A DNA stretch of 64,000 nt, taken from NCBI GenBank assembly GCA_035578155.1, contig JAPWDM010000003.1:22408916-22472915 (forward strand), written 5' to 3'. The translations under genes and the position numbers were made by a program. Under the pieces are notes generated by a model, which had not been told where the DNA came from, did no database searches, and saw only the letters and a list, made by a program, of their open reading frames with translations. This stretch comes from Brachynemurus nebulosus. Its lineage: Eukaryota > Arthropoda > Insecta > Neuroptera > Myrmeleontidae. Positions 47,224 to 59,614 of this stretch are shown here, in pieces (within the stretch, counting starts at the first letter, position 1; each line of letters begins with the position of its first letter).

Positions 47224-49281
47224 TTATTAGTCGAATTTTCTCCGAAAAATTAGACTTATACAGTCTATACGATAAGAGCTGCGAGAGGCGAGAGTAGGGG
47301 CGCTATCCGTTTTCGGACCCGTAGAACACGAATATGTAGAAAAAAAAAATGTCTGATATATATATATATATATATGTATATATATTTTCCCGCCACCTTT
47401 TAATTTGTGTAGGGCCCCCCTATGGAAGTTAAGAGATGAAATTTGGTAAATGGGGCTCATTTTCGAGGCACCTCATACTATCAAAGTGGGGTCAAATTTT
47501 GGGCAAATTTTTTTTCTGACCCGACCTTTAAGGGGGTGGTGGGGGGCGGAAAAGCAATAAAACTTTTTCAAACCGGTTTTAAATAATGTTTCGGTCAATT
47601 ATCTACAACATATCCAAAATTCAGCTTGCTAGGATGATATGGTGGGAGTAGAGGGGGGAAAAAAGATTTTCGCTGGATCTAACAGGCCCCCAGCCCCCCA
47701 GAATTAACGTAGAGGGTTGAAATTTGGTGTGTTGATAAAGTTCGTACCTAGGTTGTGCTTTTTGGAGGTTTTAATATTTTACCCCCACCCCCCTCATTTT
47801 TAAGCTACAATTTCATGCATTTTCGACGTTTTCGAAGTTTGTACCACTCGCACAGGTCACCCGAATAAACCTAGAGGGCTGAAATTTTGTATTCGGATTG
47901 AGTTAGTATCAAGGGGGTGCCTTTTGGGGGTCTCGACTTTTAACACCTACCCCCACCATTTTTATACCCAAAAGAACATGATTTTTCTTGTTTTTTAACA
48001 GTTTCGTTCGGGTCAAAATCTCCCCAAATAAACCTAGAGGGCTGAAATTTGGTGTACAGGTTAAGCTAATAGCCAGACACTGTTTTTTGGAGGTTTCAAC
48101 TTTTAACCCTTACCCCCACGATTTTTACGCCAATATTTCCTTAATTTTTTTGCTTGTTTTCTAACACGTCTAGAGACTCCATAAGGAAACCTAGAGGGCT
48201 GAAATTTTGTACGTGTATTCAGTTAGTATCCAGCTAGTACCTTGTAGGGAGTCCACATCACTTTTTCCCCCACTTCTCCCATTTTTACATCGGAATTGAA
48301 TGCTATTGTCAAATGTGTTTTAAAAGCATTATGTTTATTCTAAATACAAGTAGGCGAATAGTAATTTTAAAAAATTTAAAAAAAAGTGAATACAATTTTT
48401 TAACAAATGAAATACATACATATTAAGTAATTTGCAAATGTTATTAAAGTCACTGTTTATTTATTTATTTAATTATTATTTAGGAATTTTGGATTTTTAT
48501 TATTTATAAAATAGAAATTTTGGATTTTTTTGGAAAGTAAAAATATCTTCATAAAAGCCTTCCAGTTTACAATTTAAGTTCCTTTTTTAATATTTAAAAG
48601 TAAAACACAAAGGCAATTGGCGGATAAGCATGGATAGAAATGCCCTCGTACGAATTGTGTTGGCTTTTTCCCTGTTAACTTCTATCGGCACAAAATTGAA
48701 ATTTACTGAGATTCAGCCCTTAAAAACTTAAAATCTTTTTATAAAGCTCCGATCAACCGGACACTCATTATCAGTTTTGAAACCACCAAAATTACAAATC
48801 GCTTGTGGACTTTCAATTATATTTCGCTTGTAGACACTCAATACCGAAGAAATAATTTTTTTTTTATTTTTTTTATTTTTTATTTTTTAGTTTTTTTTTT
48901 TTTTTTGAAAGAAAAAATATCTTTATAAAGGCCTTCCAGTTTACTATTTAAGGTCCTTTTTTAATATTTAAAACTAAAACATAAAGGCAATTAGCGGATA
49001 AACATGGGCAGGAATGCGCTCGTACGAATTGTGTTGGTTTTTTTTCTGCTACCTGTTTTCGGCACAAAATTGAAATTTACTGAGATACAGCCCTTAAATA
49101 CTTAAAACCTTTTTTTAAAGCCTCGATCAGCCGAACACTCATCACCAGTTTTGAAACCAACAAAATGACAATTCGGTTGTAGACTTTCAATCACATTTCG
49201 CTTGTAAACATTCAATACCGAAGATGAAGGGGAAAATTCGACTACCGTGATGGGGCCCCGCTGCTCACGGCGTTTTTATTT
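47224..49281 (+). mobile_element. HINE/DINE-1-like element, copy B, with duplicated 3' module
   Basis: 2.06-kb copy of the same family, upstream of GDAP2. It has the 5' end TTATTAGTCGAATTTTCTCC, a shorter (AT)n tract (47357-47387), the same internal repeats, then the 3' subterminal repeat GAAAATTCGACTACCGTGAT and the hairpin (about 49243-49270). Its 3' part is present twice in tandem (about 48490-48850 and 48880-49215), which accounts for the length difference from copy A. The second unit is closer to copy A. Confidence 0.7.
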
Positions 49282-49354
49282 TTATAGTTAAATTTTTTTG
49301 GTTTTATATCAAGAAAAACGAGAAGTCCATTTCACGCATCCAACGTTAACATAT

Positions 49355-49760
49355 TTTAGGTCCACGGATGCCCAGTAACTATCATCATTCTGATTTCATT
49401 GAAATTTATAGGGGACCATACATGGCTCAACCCTAAAAAACCCTCAAAATTTGAGACAGATATCGACATTTGATGGGGTTTCACAGTAGCGCCGTGGCTA
49501 CTATTACTCGTAGTAATAGTTTGTAGTAATAACTCGTAGTGGATCATCTAGAAATCAAACTGAACAATTTCTAAAAATTTTATCAAAACGGTCGAATAGT
49601 ACCGAAGTATTCTCACCTGGAGGGATCTTTGAACATACGGAACTTCAAGAAACTCTAAAACGGAAAATACGCATAAAAATTTTCATTTTGAAGGAAAAAG
49701 ACTCATATTTCAAAAGTGATCACAATATTTCCGCCCCTTTAATAGTCTCGGAAGAAAAAT
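49355..49760 (-). repeat. Inverted copy of the 25428-25880 repeat
   Basis: On the minus strand it reads TTCCGAGACTATTAAAGGGG, GTGATCACTTTTGAAAT, CGTTTTAGAGTTTCTTGAA, and later ATGGTCCCCTATAAATTTCA, the same order as 25428-25880. The CCGTCTGT tract is absent. It begins 74 bp beyond the HINE-like element 47224-49281. Confidence 0.75.
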
Positions 49761-52700
49761 ACCGTGTTTCATTATTTCTGGATCTTAGTGCGAACATAAA
49801 GTGGCCTCCAAACTGGTAGTTTTCCACCTATCTACAAGCTTAAGTTTAAAATAAAGAAACTTTAAACATCCAGTATTAGAAATTAATCGCAGAGATTTCG
49901 AACTTTTTAACAGTATGGTAATATATTTAACATTAAGTTTCTTCGATATATTAAATGGAGTACAATAAATCTGGTTTTGTTGGTAGTATTAAAATTAATA
50001 ATTTAACTGATAATTTTAAGTTGCTAAGGAAAAAGTAGAACATGCAAGAAAACCACGATACGTACGATTATAGATATTTGTGTTTTTATTGGTAAAATAA
50101 ATCGATGTAGGTGTTCCATTGATGCAATTACTAGCTAATAAGGTGGTTAACAAAGAAAATTTATATGTGTGCTTCATCAGTTATTTCTTAATTTATTTAT
50201 AAATTTGAAAACTGTTTTCTTACTGTTTTCAAGATAAATTTTGTAATAGTGTATGCCAAGGGACTAACGTATAATTACCGATTTCAAATAAAAAACAACA
50301 TTGATTGCAGTCGCGAGAAAAAATAATTTTACCCTCCTACCACAAAAAGATACTCTTGGGTCCTGTTGTCAAATATCTCAGGTGCAGTTTGAGAATTAAG
50401 CAGGCCACAAAAATAAACTTACGGGCAAAGTACAAGTAGGTTTAACTTTTTATCCATGGGGAAAACTATTTATTAGTTGGCGGTAAGCGATGCCTGACGT
50501 AGCTAGAAAGGTAAGTAAACTTTTGTCCTATTATTTTTTGTATCTACAGTAACCAAAAAAATACAATGTTAACTGTTGTTTACTCGTCAAGTTACCTACT
50601 ACTTAAACGGTAACACTATACCTCACATTATAAGTATAACCTACATTTTGAGGTTGTGACAAGCTTCTAGTTGGTGTTGATGGTAGGTGTAAGGATTCCT
50701 TACAACCTTAAATAGTTAACCAATACTTACTTCGTTACATATTTTTACGATCTCGAAACAAATACAAAACAAAAATCTTGAGTTTAATGGTAATTTTGGT
50801 AATAGGACTCATTCGGATAACAGTTTTCTTGGATAGTTTCAATATTTTCAAATTAATTTCTAATGAATAATTCGTTACGTTACGTAAATGTCATAAGGTA
50901 TTTACATAAATATAGTTGTATACAAATAAATAGATAATATATGCAACTGCTAAAAGCATCATACTTTATTAATATTTATTTAAATATTAAGTCTGTAGTA
51001 GAGTTATTGGTACCTGAAGTGTGTCAACCCACTATTTAATTTGGCTTACATATTTTATGTTATTAGTTTTACGTTATTATGTATTCTAGTTTTAGCGAAT
51101 TTCCATTCTGGAAATTCAGCTATTTTTTATATCCGCAATGATTTGAATAAAAACAAAGTTATGTGACTACTTTTTAATTGTGCTATATTAACTGTTTATA
51201 ATTTAATTTATTAATGATTCAGTGTCCGTAACACTCATTAAAATTTAAAAGAAAATATATTTTCTTGCGAAATAATTTGCATAGGTAGGCAAGTAGTCGT
51301 ACGAGATTCATAAAGTTTTAAGTAGCATTTTTAGCGAAACTAAGTTTTTTACAAGATAGAAATCTGTATTTAGTAACAGGTCATTTGACTTATTCAGTTC
51401 TAAATTATGTTTTCTAGACGATCATTTTAAGGAAATTAAAACGTTTCAGGTACAGATTTTACTAATAATTTCGAATTATTAGGTTTCAAGTATTATATAT
51501 TAAAATAAGTCAATATAATTCTCGAAATATTTAGCCTTATTTCCAGTTATAGGAGAGCATAAAAATATGATTTCGGAAATTAATGAACAATATTAGGAAC
51601 GTTCAAAGTTTAAATTTAACTTCTTGTTTAACGGAATCTTACTTTTGTCTTTTAACATTTGTTAATTTTAAGCTAATATAGTTACCGATATAAGAATAGT
51701 TGCCGAGATAAAAATGTACATGAAGAAATGAAGTTGTGCTAATGCCTTATCTAAAAAAAAAACTGGATGTACATATTAAATTGCTTACAATATATTTTGT
51801 TTCGTTTTTATAATATCTGAAATCTAGTGTAGTAAAGTATGATATTTTTATTGAATAATTATCCAAATTAGAAGTAATATGATTGTTACTTCTAGTACTA
51901 GTACGTTACTTCAATTTTTGCACCCGCAAGCGATTTCGACTAAAACATTCTGTCCTCAAAAGTCCTCTTTTCTTCCAGAAAAACAGCTTACTAACAAAAA
52001 AAAACACACTTCCCCACAAAAAATTACTTTTTTATTACTCATGCGGGAGAAGTGCTAACTTGGCGCACATATTTCTGTACGCAAAATCGCTGTTTGCCCA
52101 CTGTACTCTTCCCACATACATTTTTGCATGCGGAAAGTAAACTTTTCACACGCAAATTGACAATAAAACACGCAAGATTCAATCTAAACACGCAAAGCCG
52201 CCTCTTAATTTTTCATTTAATAAATATTTCATAATTATTTCTATAGAAACCACCAACAAAGTCATTTAAACAATATTTAATTTATTTAAAAAAAAAGGCG
52301 AACACTCAAAAATATTATTTTAAAAAGTAATAGAAATGTCAAAAATAGTAAAAATAATAAAAAAAGTATGTGAAATTCGTAATAAAAAATAGTATGTGCA
52401 GCTCGTGCGGGACTGTCGATTGCCCACTCAAGCGAATGGGCAATCAACAATTTCCCGCACTTATTGCACAATATACTATTTTCTAAAAGTAACATTTCTA
52501 AAAGTAACATTTTGCGCACGGCTAACTATTTGTAAAAATTAACAATTGCCCACACAGTGGGGAAAAGAGCGTGCGAAATAATTTCCCACGGCTTAATATA
52601 ATAAAAAAGTTGGCTATGTCTTTGCTTTAATATATTAATGTGTATAAATAATTCTAAAAATAATACATATGTATGTTGATTATTGTTTCCATAGTTTCAA

Positions 52701-53147
52701 AGTATGCTTTGACAAAAATTTGAACATCTTACCACTGACATAAATTTAAAAATTTTTACTGCTTATTTAAATTTTAATTTAATTATTTATGTTAAATTTT
52801 ACAAAAAAAATATACTCGTAGAAAAAGTATAGTGTAAAATACGTGGGAAAAGCTTATTTCTCACTCATACGAATTGTTGCACTCGCTCTGCAGGCTCGCG
52901 TAACAAACTCATATTCGTGAGAAATAAGCCTCTTTTCCCATTTATTGTACAATATACTATTTCCTTCTCTTACATTTTTACCTTTGCACCCATATTTTCC
53001 TCTGTCTGTCAGGGGAAGTGGGAGGCTAAAAATGGCCAAATTTAGTGTTATGTAATTTACGAACGATATAAAATATTAAACCAAGTAGACCGTAATTAGT
53101 TAGTGTTTTTATTAGCCGGTTGATAATTTAAATTATCCCTCCCATAA
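49761..53147. other. Stretch without a recognised gene
   Basis: 51900-52620 has many short GCGCA/CGCAAA-type motifs and imperfect inverted pairs (for example GATTGCCCACTC with GAATGGGCAATC at 52419-52446). A larger imperfect palindrome at 52828-52972 is listed separately. Near 50500-50513 a GAAAGGTAAGTAA looks like a splice donor, but no exon around it is supported. Confidence 0.5.
52828..52972. repeat. Imperfect palindrome
   Basis: The arms share AAGCTTATTTCTCACTCATA...GAATTG on the left and, inverted, CATATTCGTGAGAAATAAGC on the right, and a flanking AGTATAGTGTAAAATA / TGTACAATATACTATT pair. The centre holds CACTCGCTCTGCAGGCTCGCG. Probably a foldback-type repeat. Confidence 0.7.
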
Positions 53148-53265
53148 CTTATAATGACGAAACGCCCAACTGGTACACTATTTTGAAAGCTAATGCATTT
53201 TGTATGTTGTTGATGTCGTACAACGTTGTGTGGGAGTTAGGTTTCACTTGATGTGTTACGACTTG
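53148..53265 (-). repeat. Short dispersed repeat family, copy 1 (inverted)
   Basis: On the minus strand it reads CAAGTGAAACCTAACTC, CAACGTTGTACGACATCAAC, and AAATAGTGTACCAGTTGGGC followed by GTTTCGTCATTATAAGTTAT. Further copies lie at 54000-54115, 61238-61360 and 62630-62910. Confidence 0.75.
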
Positions 53266-53789
53266 AATGACCGTCAACCGGTTAAAATAATATTATTTAG
53301 TCTGTTCATATCAACAAAGAACTATTTCCTGGTTTCTGAAAAAGTCAATGGAGATATTTCTGTTACCGCAAATGTTTCCGAAAGATGATTTTTAATCTCA
53401 GATATAGGTAATTAGCCTAAACTATTTGAAAATTATATACACTATGGTCTTTCAATAAATAGTAAGTCTTCTTATTAATATTCTTATTTTATAAATTAAG
53501 ATATTTATAAAATCTTTGAAACATTTCATTAAATTCAAAACACTTGGAAAATGTAAATATCATTACCATGACCTTTTATATTATGATCAGACTAACTTCG
53601 TTCTAACGTATCTAGCACGTTACATCATACAACAAAATAATGTAACTTACGTATATGAAATACGTAAATAAGTACATAATATATTTATCAGTAACTTTTT
53701 TTTCTATAGGTACATACTTTTATATGCAATTACTTATTTTTAAAATTCTATGGAGACTTTTAAAATTATTTTAAGAGAAAATTTCTATA

Positions 53790-54690
53790 AGGAGGATAAC
53801 TGTAAGTGAAAGTGTAATGAAATCTGTAGTGGTCGAAAGTGTAATTAAAATGATTAGTATTTGCCTTTAAAATGATAGTTATTTAATTAGGTTTGTAAGG
53901 TAAAACAAACGCTAGTGATTAGTTGATCATTTCTAAGTTATTAATATTTTAAATTTTCCATATTATTTAATTTACTTTGGCAGTCATTGAAGTCACATGA
54001 CGTTAAGTGAAACCTTACTAACTCACACACCACGTCGTACGACGTCAACAATTCCATATAAAATGTATTAAGTAATGTACAAGTTGGGTTTTTTCAATTA
54101 TAGGTTGTGACTGTCATAGTGTTAATATTAAAATATATATACAATTTACATACTAAGACGATTCACTAAAAACTAGATAACTTTAGTTTCATTATTATTA
54201 CCTATCAATTAATCTGTTTTTGTTAGACTACTAAAATTTCATATATCTACGGAAACTGTATGTTAAAATTAAAACAACTAAAATCATGTTTAATATGTGT
54301 TTAATTGATATTAAATATTTGTATTTTTATTAATTTAAAGCTAACGTAAATTACATTATGGTAAAGAGGCAATAAAAATGTATTCAGAAAAAAGGACAAT
54401 ATATATCAGCCGAATCATTAAACTGAGATATACTTTGATTTTTTATAGAATATGGTTCTAACTTGATAGTTCTTAATCTTGAACTTGGTTTGAAAATTAT
54501 TATTTGTTTTCCGTATTTTTGTTATTTTGTTATTGGCTTGATTGCGATTCGTTCAATAAAATCCCATCTATAAAATATGTTATTTCGACTCGGTTACGAA
54601 AGTTTTTTTTTTTTTTTTTATTTCGGTCGTATGGTCTTAATCACACTCACTATTTTTTTACTAGTTTTTAATCATACAGAATCATTATAC
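53790..54690 (+). repeat. Long diverged dispersed repeat, copy 2 (pairs with 23090-25190)
   Basis: Shorter copy of the family found in GDAP2 intron 5, with the same order of conserved blocks. It lies upstream of GDAP2. A short dispersed motif (54000-54115, family at 53148, 61238 and 62630) is inserted in or part of it. Confidence 0.7.
54000..54115 (+). repeat. Short dispersed repeat family, copy 2
   Basis: Shares AAGTGAAACC, CGTACGACGTCAACAATTCC, ATATAAAATGTATTA and ATAGGTTGTGACTGTCATAG with the other copies. The GGGCGTTTCGTCATTA block is degraded here. Confidence 0.65.
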
Positions 54691-55843
54691 ATGTGAATTA
54701 AATAGAATTTTGCGTCAACAATGTCTCTGACCTTTAATAAATGAAACTGATCATCCTCTCTGATAATAATTTATAATCAGTTACAAACATATTTTTTTTT
54801 ACTCAAACTGTTTTTAATAATTAAACTTCCAGGTTCAAACGTATCAATACTGGATCGAAGCACCAAATTAGAAACAATCAACCCAATCAACAAACAAACA
54901 AGTTCTACGTAACTATTTAAATTTTGGTAATAAAAAAATTACCTGAATTTAAATATCAAAAAAATGTTACTAAAATAGAAATTATAATATTTTTAATATT
55001 TTAACTTAAACTGATAAAGGGCAAATATTTTATTATATCTATAAATAAAATAGTCTCAATCACTATTGTCTATCAATTTCGATAACAAACTTACAACTAC
55101 ATAGGTAATAATTTTGTTTATTTTCGATAAAAAATTTACACTTAAGAATTTTGTACAAACCGTACGTTTAAAATCCATTTCGAAGGCGAATCGTATCACT
55201 TGATAAATAAAATAAATAATTTATTTATAGGAAGGCGAATGAAAAATGTCACATAATAATTCTTTATCAAAAATCTACATATAAAAAACAAACTATGCAA
55301 AGTACTAGACGGTTAACGACGAGACACACAACTGAAAAATTCAAATAAATTTATTATATGACCAGAACGGATACGGATAAATGTGCAATATGCAAAACCA
55401 ATTGCATATTAAAATAATTGAAAATCAATAGCCACCCTTCCCATTCCCCTATTATTCACCCTGCCTTAATAAACTATTTCATTGACAATCCGTCTACCCA
55501 CAACTGTCGACAAAGTAGACACATAGTCCAGGAGGTATCGGCGCATGAATACCGAAAACTATTCGACCTCAATTTTTTTATGCGATCAACAATTTGGTCT
55601 GCAAAACACTTTTTGATCACAAGCACATTTCTGAAAAATCAGTGGTATACCTAGTTTCTTTTTTTTTAAGTATTTTTTAATTTGACTGGTACATTACCTT
55701 ATTTTCAATAAGCACAATTTGAAGGAAACACGACTACCAGTATCAGGAAAGTCAATGTAATAATAATAATGGGATTTAACATCCGTTTTCAGATAGCAGT
55801 CTAGAAAAAACAGCATACACATTATTACTTTTTTTTAACTTCA

Positions 55844-56218
55844 CATGGTGGCCACAGATTTTTGAAATTCAAATTCCCTGACTTTTCCAGGTTTTCCAGA
55901 AATTTTATTAAAAAATTCCCTGACTATTTTGTGAAAAATGCCACCCCTATTTTATCCCAAAAAAGCTAAAAAAAAATTTTTGACATAAAAAAGTATGACG
56001 AGAAAAAAAAACCAAGAAATACGCGTTAATTTTTAAATCTAATCAGAAATACGCAATAATTTTTAAATCTAATCTCAAAACAAGTGATAAATTAAATAAA
56101 AATCAATTTTTTCCAGTCTTCTGGTAAAATTTCCTGACTTTCCCCTGACTTTTCCAGCAAGTAAAAATTCCCTGACATTTCCAGGTTTTCCAGGTTTTCC
56201 AGTAATGTGGCCACCATG
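55844..56218. mobile_element. MITE with CATGGTGGCCAC ends
   Basis: 375 bp with 12-bp terminal inverted repeats CATGGTGGCCAC, flanked by CTTCA on both sides (55839-55843, 56219-56223). Both halves hold copies of TTCCCTGACTTTTCCAGG and GGTTTTCCAG, five or so in total, facing the same way. The 5-bp duplication is tentative. The superfamily is not certain; hAT-like elements often start with CA.GG.GGCCA. The minus-strand reading frames here are incidental. Confidence 0.7.
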
Positions 56219-56711
56219 CTTCATACCATTGCATATAACAATTTTTATTTTTATTATACCACGACTTGCTAGAAACACTCCCGATACCTAAAAAAAAAAT
56301 GTTACAGATATCATAGGCCATGAAAATGTGGTTTGGTAAAGTTACCATCAATAAGAACAGTTAGTTGGTTTGACGGTAAATATTGAAATTGCTTGTTTAT
56401 TGTACAAAATACTATCTAAGTAAGCTACGTTTTACATACAGCCATATATCCCAGCTGTACAAAAAATGGCCCTTTACACGCATGTATGCTAAAAATAACA
56501 ACGCCTACTACACTTTTATTAATTCTTATAATTATAATATTAACATATCATATTATGTTAGAATCTGTACAAAAATTTTACCTAGCAACTGATTGTTTAC
56601 GTTTGTTTTTAATAAATTTCAAATACTACATAATTTTAATGTATTGGTATTTGTAGATTTGTACCAAATTTTTATCGTTTATTGTGAATTTCACGTTAGT
56701 CGTAGATAAAG

Positions 56712-56845
56712 TATAGTACGTAACTCGGTTGTAAGGCATATTACACACTCTCGCAATTACGCACTCGCCGCTACGCGGCTCTTGCGTAACTTTTTCGCTT
56801 GTGTGTAATATGCAACTTACAACCTCAATCACGTAATATATTATT
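56712..56845. repeat. Imperfect palindrome
   Basis: The outer arms TACGTAACTCGGTTGTAAGG and CTTACAACCTCAATCACGTA pair, as do GCATATTACACAC with GTGTGTAATATGC and, around the centre, TTACGCACTCGCC with GCTCTTGCGTAA. Similar in style and in its CACTCG/GCGTAA core to the palindrome at 52828-52972. Confidence 0.75.
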
Positions 56846-56890
56846 ATAAATAAATTACGTAAATATATACGTAATTAAATATATTTAAAT

Positions 56891-57684
56891 CAGCGATTCC
56901 CAAAGTGCAGCCTGTGAACTCCAAAAATGTGTTCCGTGACGCCTGATCATCTACAATCTCGAATTCATAAAGATTATTTATTTACCTAGTTTCTTCAAAA
57001 AATAATATAAATCTGAATATATTTTGGTTGAGTGTATTTCCGTTGGAAAATATTATTAAATTTTATATTGGATATATCTTTTTATTACATAGATTTTATA
57101 TATCACAGTGGTATGCAACCTTTTTTACTATGCAAGTTACTTTTCTATTATAATTTATTCGGTGACCGAATAATGATTTTTCTTTTGTCTTTACAGTTCT
57201 AATTTTGTCAAAAATGAAAAAAGCAGCAGCTTCAAATTTTATGTTTCTAACATCCAAATGATGGTTTTCGGAGCTTTTAAAAAATTTAATATGCGTAATG
57301 ACGTCAAGTTTAATTTTTCCCTTTTTAAATTAATAAAAAAATAATAGGAATCAAATCTGTGTAATGTGAGTGTCAAGTTTTCATTTTTCTGTAAAAATGA
57401 CCAAGTTTGTTCAAAAAAATGTGACCTACTTTCAGACATGACTTCTATTAGGCTGTAACTCCATTTTTAATTTGTAAATTAGAATAGGAAATCAATCGGA
57501 AAGTCGATTGCGATCGATGGGTTAAATATCACAATACAGTTTGTTTACCAAAACAGCAAAGTTTAAGTAAACAAACGGATTTTTCCCTCATGCCCTTTCT
57601 TATTTTAAAATTTTGTCTTGATCTGTCAATTTTTTTGAATAATTAATAATTGGGCCCACCGACGCAAAACTTTGGGAGCCCCTG
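56891..57684. mobile_element. hAT-like element remnant
   Basis: 794 bp with ends CAGCGATTCCCAAAG and, reversed, CAGGGGCTCCCAAAG, flanked by ATTTAAAT (56883-56890) and GTTTAAAT (57685-57692), a 7-of-8 match to an 8-bp duplication. CAG...CTG ends with CCCAAAG are typical of hAT elements. A second hAT-like motif, CAGTGGTATGCAACCTTTTT, begins at 57108 inside it, possibly a nested older insertion. No transposase coding is visible. Confidence 0.65.
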
Positions 57685-57692
57685 GTTTAAAT

Positions 57693-58635
57693 TATACGAG
57701 CAAACGAGGGTGGGCTACAGTCGACAGTAAACAAATTCTCGCTACAAGCTATTTGATTGAAAGCTATACATAGAAATAAAATACGTCAGCACTGAGCTAA
57801 TTAATGGTGATCTAGTTTACAAGCTCTTGAACAGCATGGTTTTGTCTATATTAATGAGTGCTAGTTAGAAAGTTCGTTATCGCTGTTCGTCTTCTATCGC
57901 TCTTACAGTGTTGGATTAGCCATATAACATTCTGTTCACTTATACAGAAATGGTTTTAGGATTTTTATTTTGGACGGGTCGGATCTTTTCTGTATTATAA
58001 ACATGAAATTTAATTTTAAACAAGTAAATTATGATTTTTGTTGAAGCCATACAATTTTTATTTACTGCATAATTTTAGAATTTACAAAAACGTACTATTT
58101 AAAAGACACTTACAAACCATTTCAATGAATCACAAACCATTTCGAAGGGCCTATACGTATATTACTGAACTTTAAACTTGGTAAAAGTAGTTATTTAATT
58201 AAGTTTGAGCATCACAAGAAACCGAACCACAGTATGTCAAATAAATTTAATAGAAAATAAATATAAATCTCGGCAATATACAAATTTTAAATAAGGTAAA
58301 AACTTAAGGACGTTCGTGCGTCAAACCTAATAGTAGATAAAAATTTTAATTTTAGAGAACTGACAAGTTCAATTACATAGTTATCTTCCCTCAAAGATTT
58401 TAAGACCTTCATAGATCATTTCTTAAAGTAATTAACGATTAAAAATCAAATTTTTAATACAGAGCTATTAGGAAAAAATATTCTAAACAGCATTTTTTCA
58501 TTTTAAAAATTATAGTAAGTATAAGAGTAGATACCATAATAAAAAATGTTTAAAAATATTCTTTGAAATATGCAATTAATATAATTGCACAAAAAAAAAT
58601 CATGTTGACGAATGTTAAAATGAAATATTAATTAT
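57693..58635. other. Stretch without a recognised gene
   Basis: A+T-rich sequence; no element ends or coding signals noticed. Confidence 0.55.
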
Positions 58636-59298
58636 TAACTTCCCATAGGAAGTTATTGTAATGGGTCCGATTTTACGAATCGCTAATTTTGACATATCTC
58701 CACGTTTCAATGTCACTAGAATCCGAATCCATCGTTTTTAGCGTGATGTCTGTGTGTGCGTTCGTTAGTTCGTTCGTTCGTGAATTTTTTTTCGTCTCGC
58801 ATATCTCGAGAACAAATGATGATACCAACTCCGGACTAATTTCATTAGATGCGTAATCAAAAAATGAAGACCGGATAAAGTTTTCAGCAAATTCGGATTA
58901 GCGGTTTGTTTTTTGTGGTTAAAAAACGGAATTAACTTTATTAAGATAACATAGAGTATATGGATTTTTTACCATAACATTATTATGTAATGGCCCAAGA
59001 ACCTTCCTTGATGTTAAAAATGCCAGTATTTTATTACAAAATTAAAAAAAAATAAGAAACTTAAAAAATTAGTTTTTGCCAAAATATATTTTGTCTCGCA
59101 TATCTTGAGAACAAATGATGTTATCATTTGTTTGATAAGGGTGGAGCCCCCACCCTTAGGTACAGAAGGCGAAGCCCCCGGCATGGTACAAGGGGCAAAG
59201 CCTCTATCGGAGGCTCAGGGGAGGAGTTGCCTGAAATGAAAAAGAATTATTTATGTACAGTAATCTCTAGTCTTTAAGAACACCCAATGGGAAGTTGA
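58636..59298. mobile_element. Repeat element with AACTTCCCAT inverted ends
   Basis: About 660 bp. The left end reads TTAACTTCCCATAGGAAGTT and the right end, reversed, TCAACTTCCCATTGGGTG. Internal features are a CGTTCGTTAGTTCGTTCGTT tract, GTCTCGCATATCT.GAGAACAAATGAT twice (58793 and 59092) and a G+C-rich patch GGCGAAGCCCCCGGC near 59168. No protein or clear target duplication is seen, and the class is unknown. Confidence 0.55.
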
Positions 59299-59614
59299 CA
59301 GTGTGGGTAGACCTGTCCCCCAAATTTTTGAAATTAATATTCGGGTAGATTTTGATGTGTAAACGTACATAATATACATACAAGGTCAAATCAGACTACT
59401 AAATTTCAATCAACAACTGTGTATGCATTGATGTCATAGATCAGTATATAGGTGGTACGTATAGCAATCACCCATATACACGACACGATATTACACATGA
59501 ACAAGTACAAGCTCTGTATGCATAACATACAGGTATAGTGTTTTGTGGTAGCTACATAACATTATTCTGTAGTGTTTTGTGGACGCGCTCGAACGTCTTT
59601 AAGTAGCTCACAAT

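Noticed and set aside
50440..50515. Possible plus-strand exon ending at a GTAAGT donor
   Set aside because: A single donor-like match without an open frame, acceptor or homology is expected by chance.
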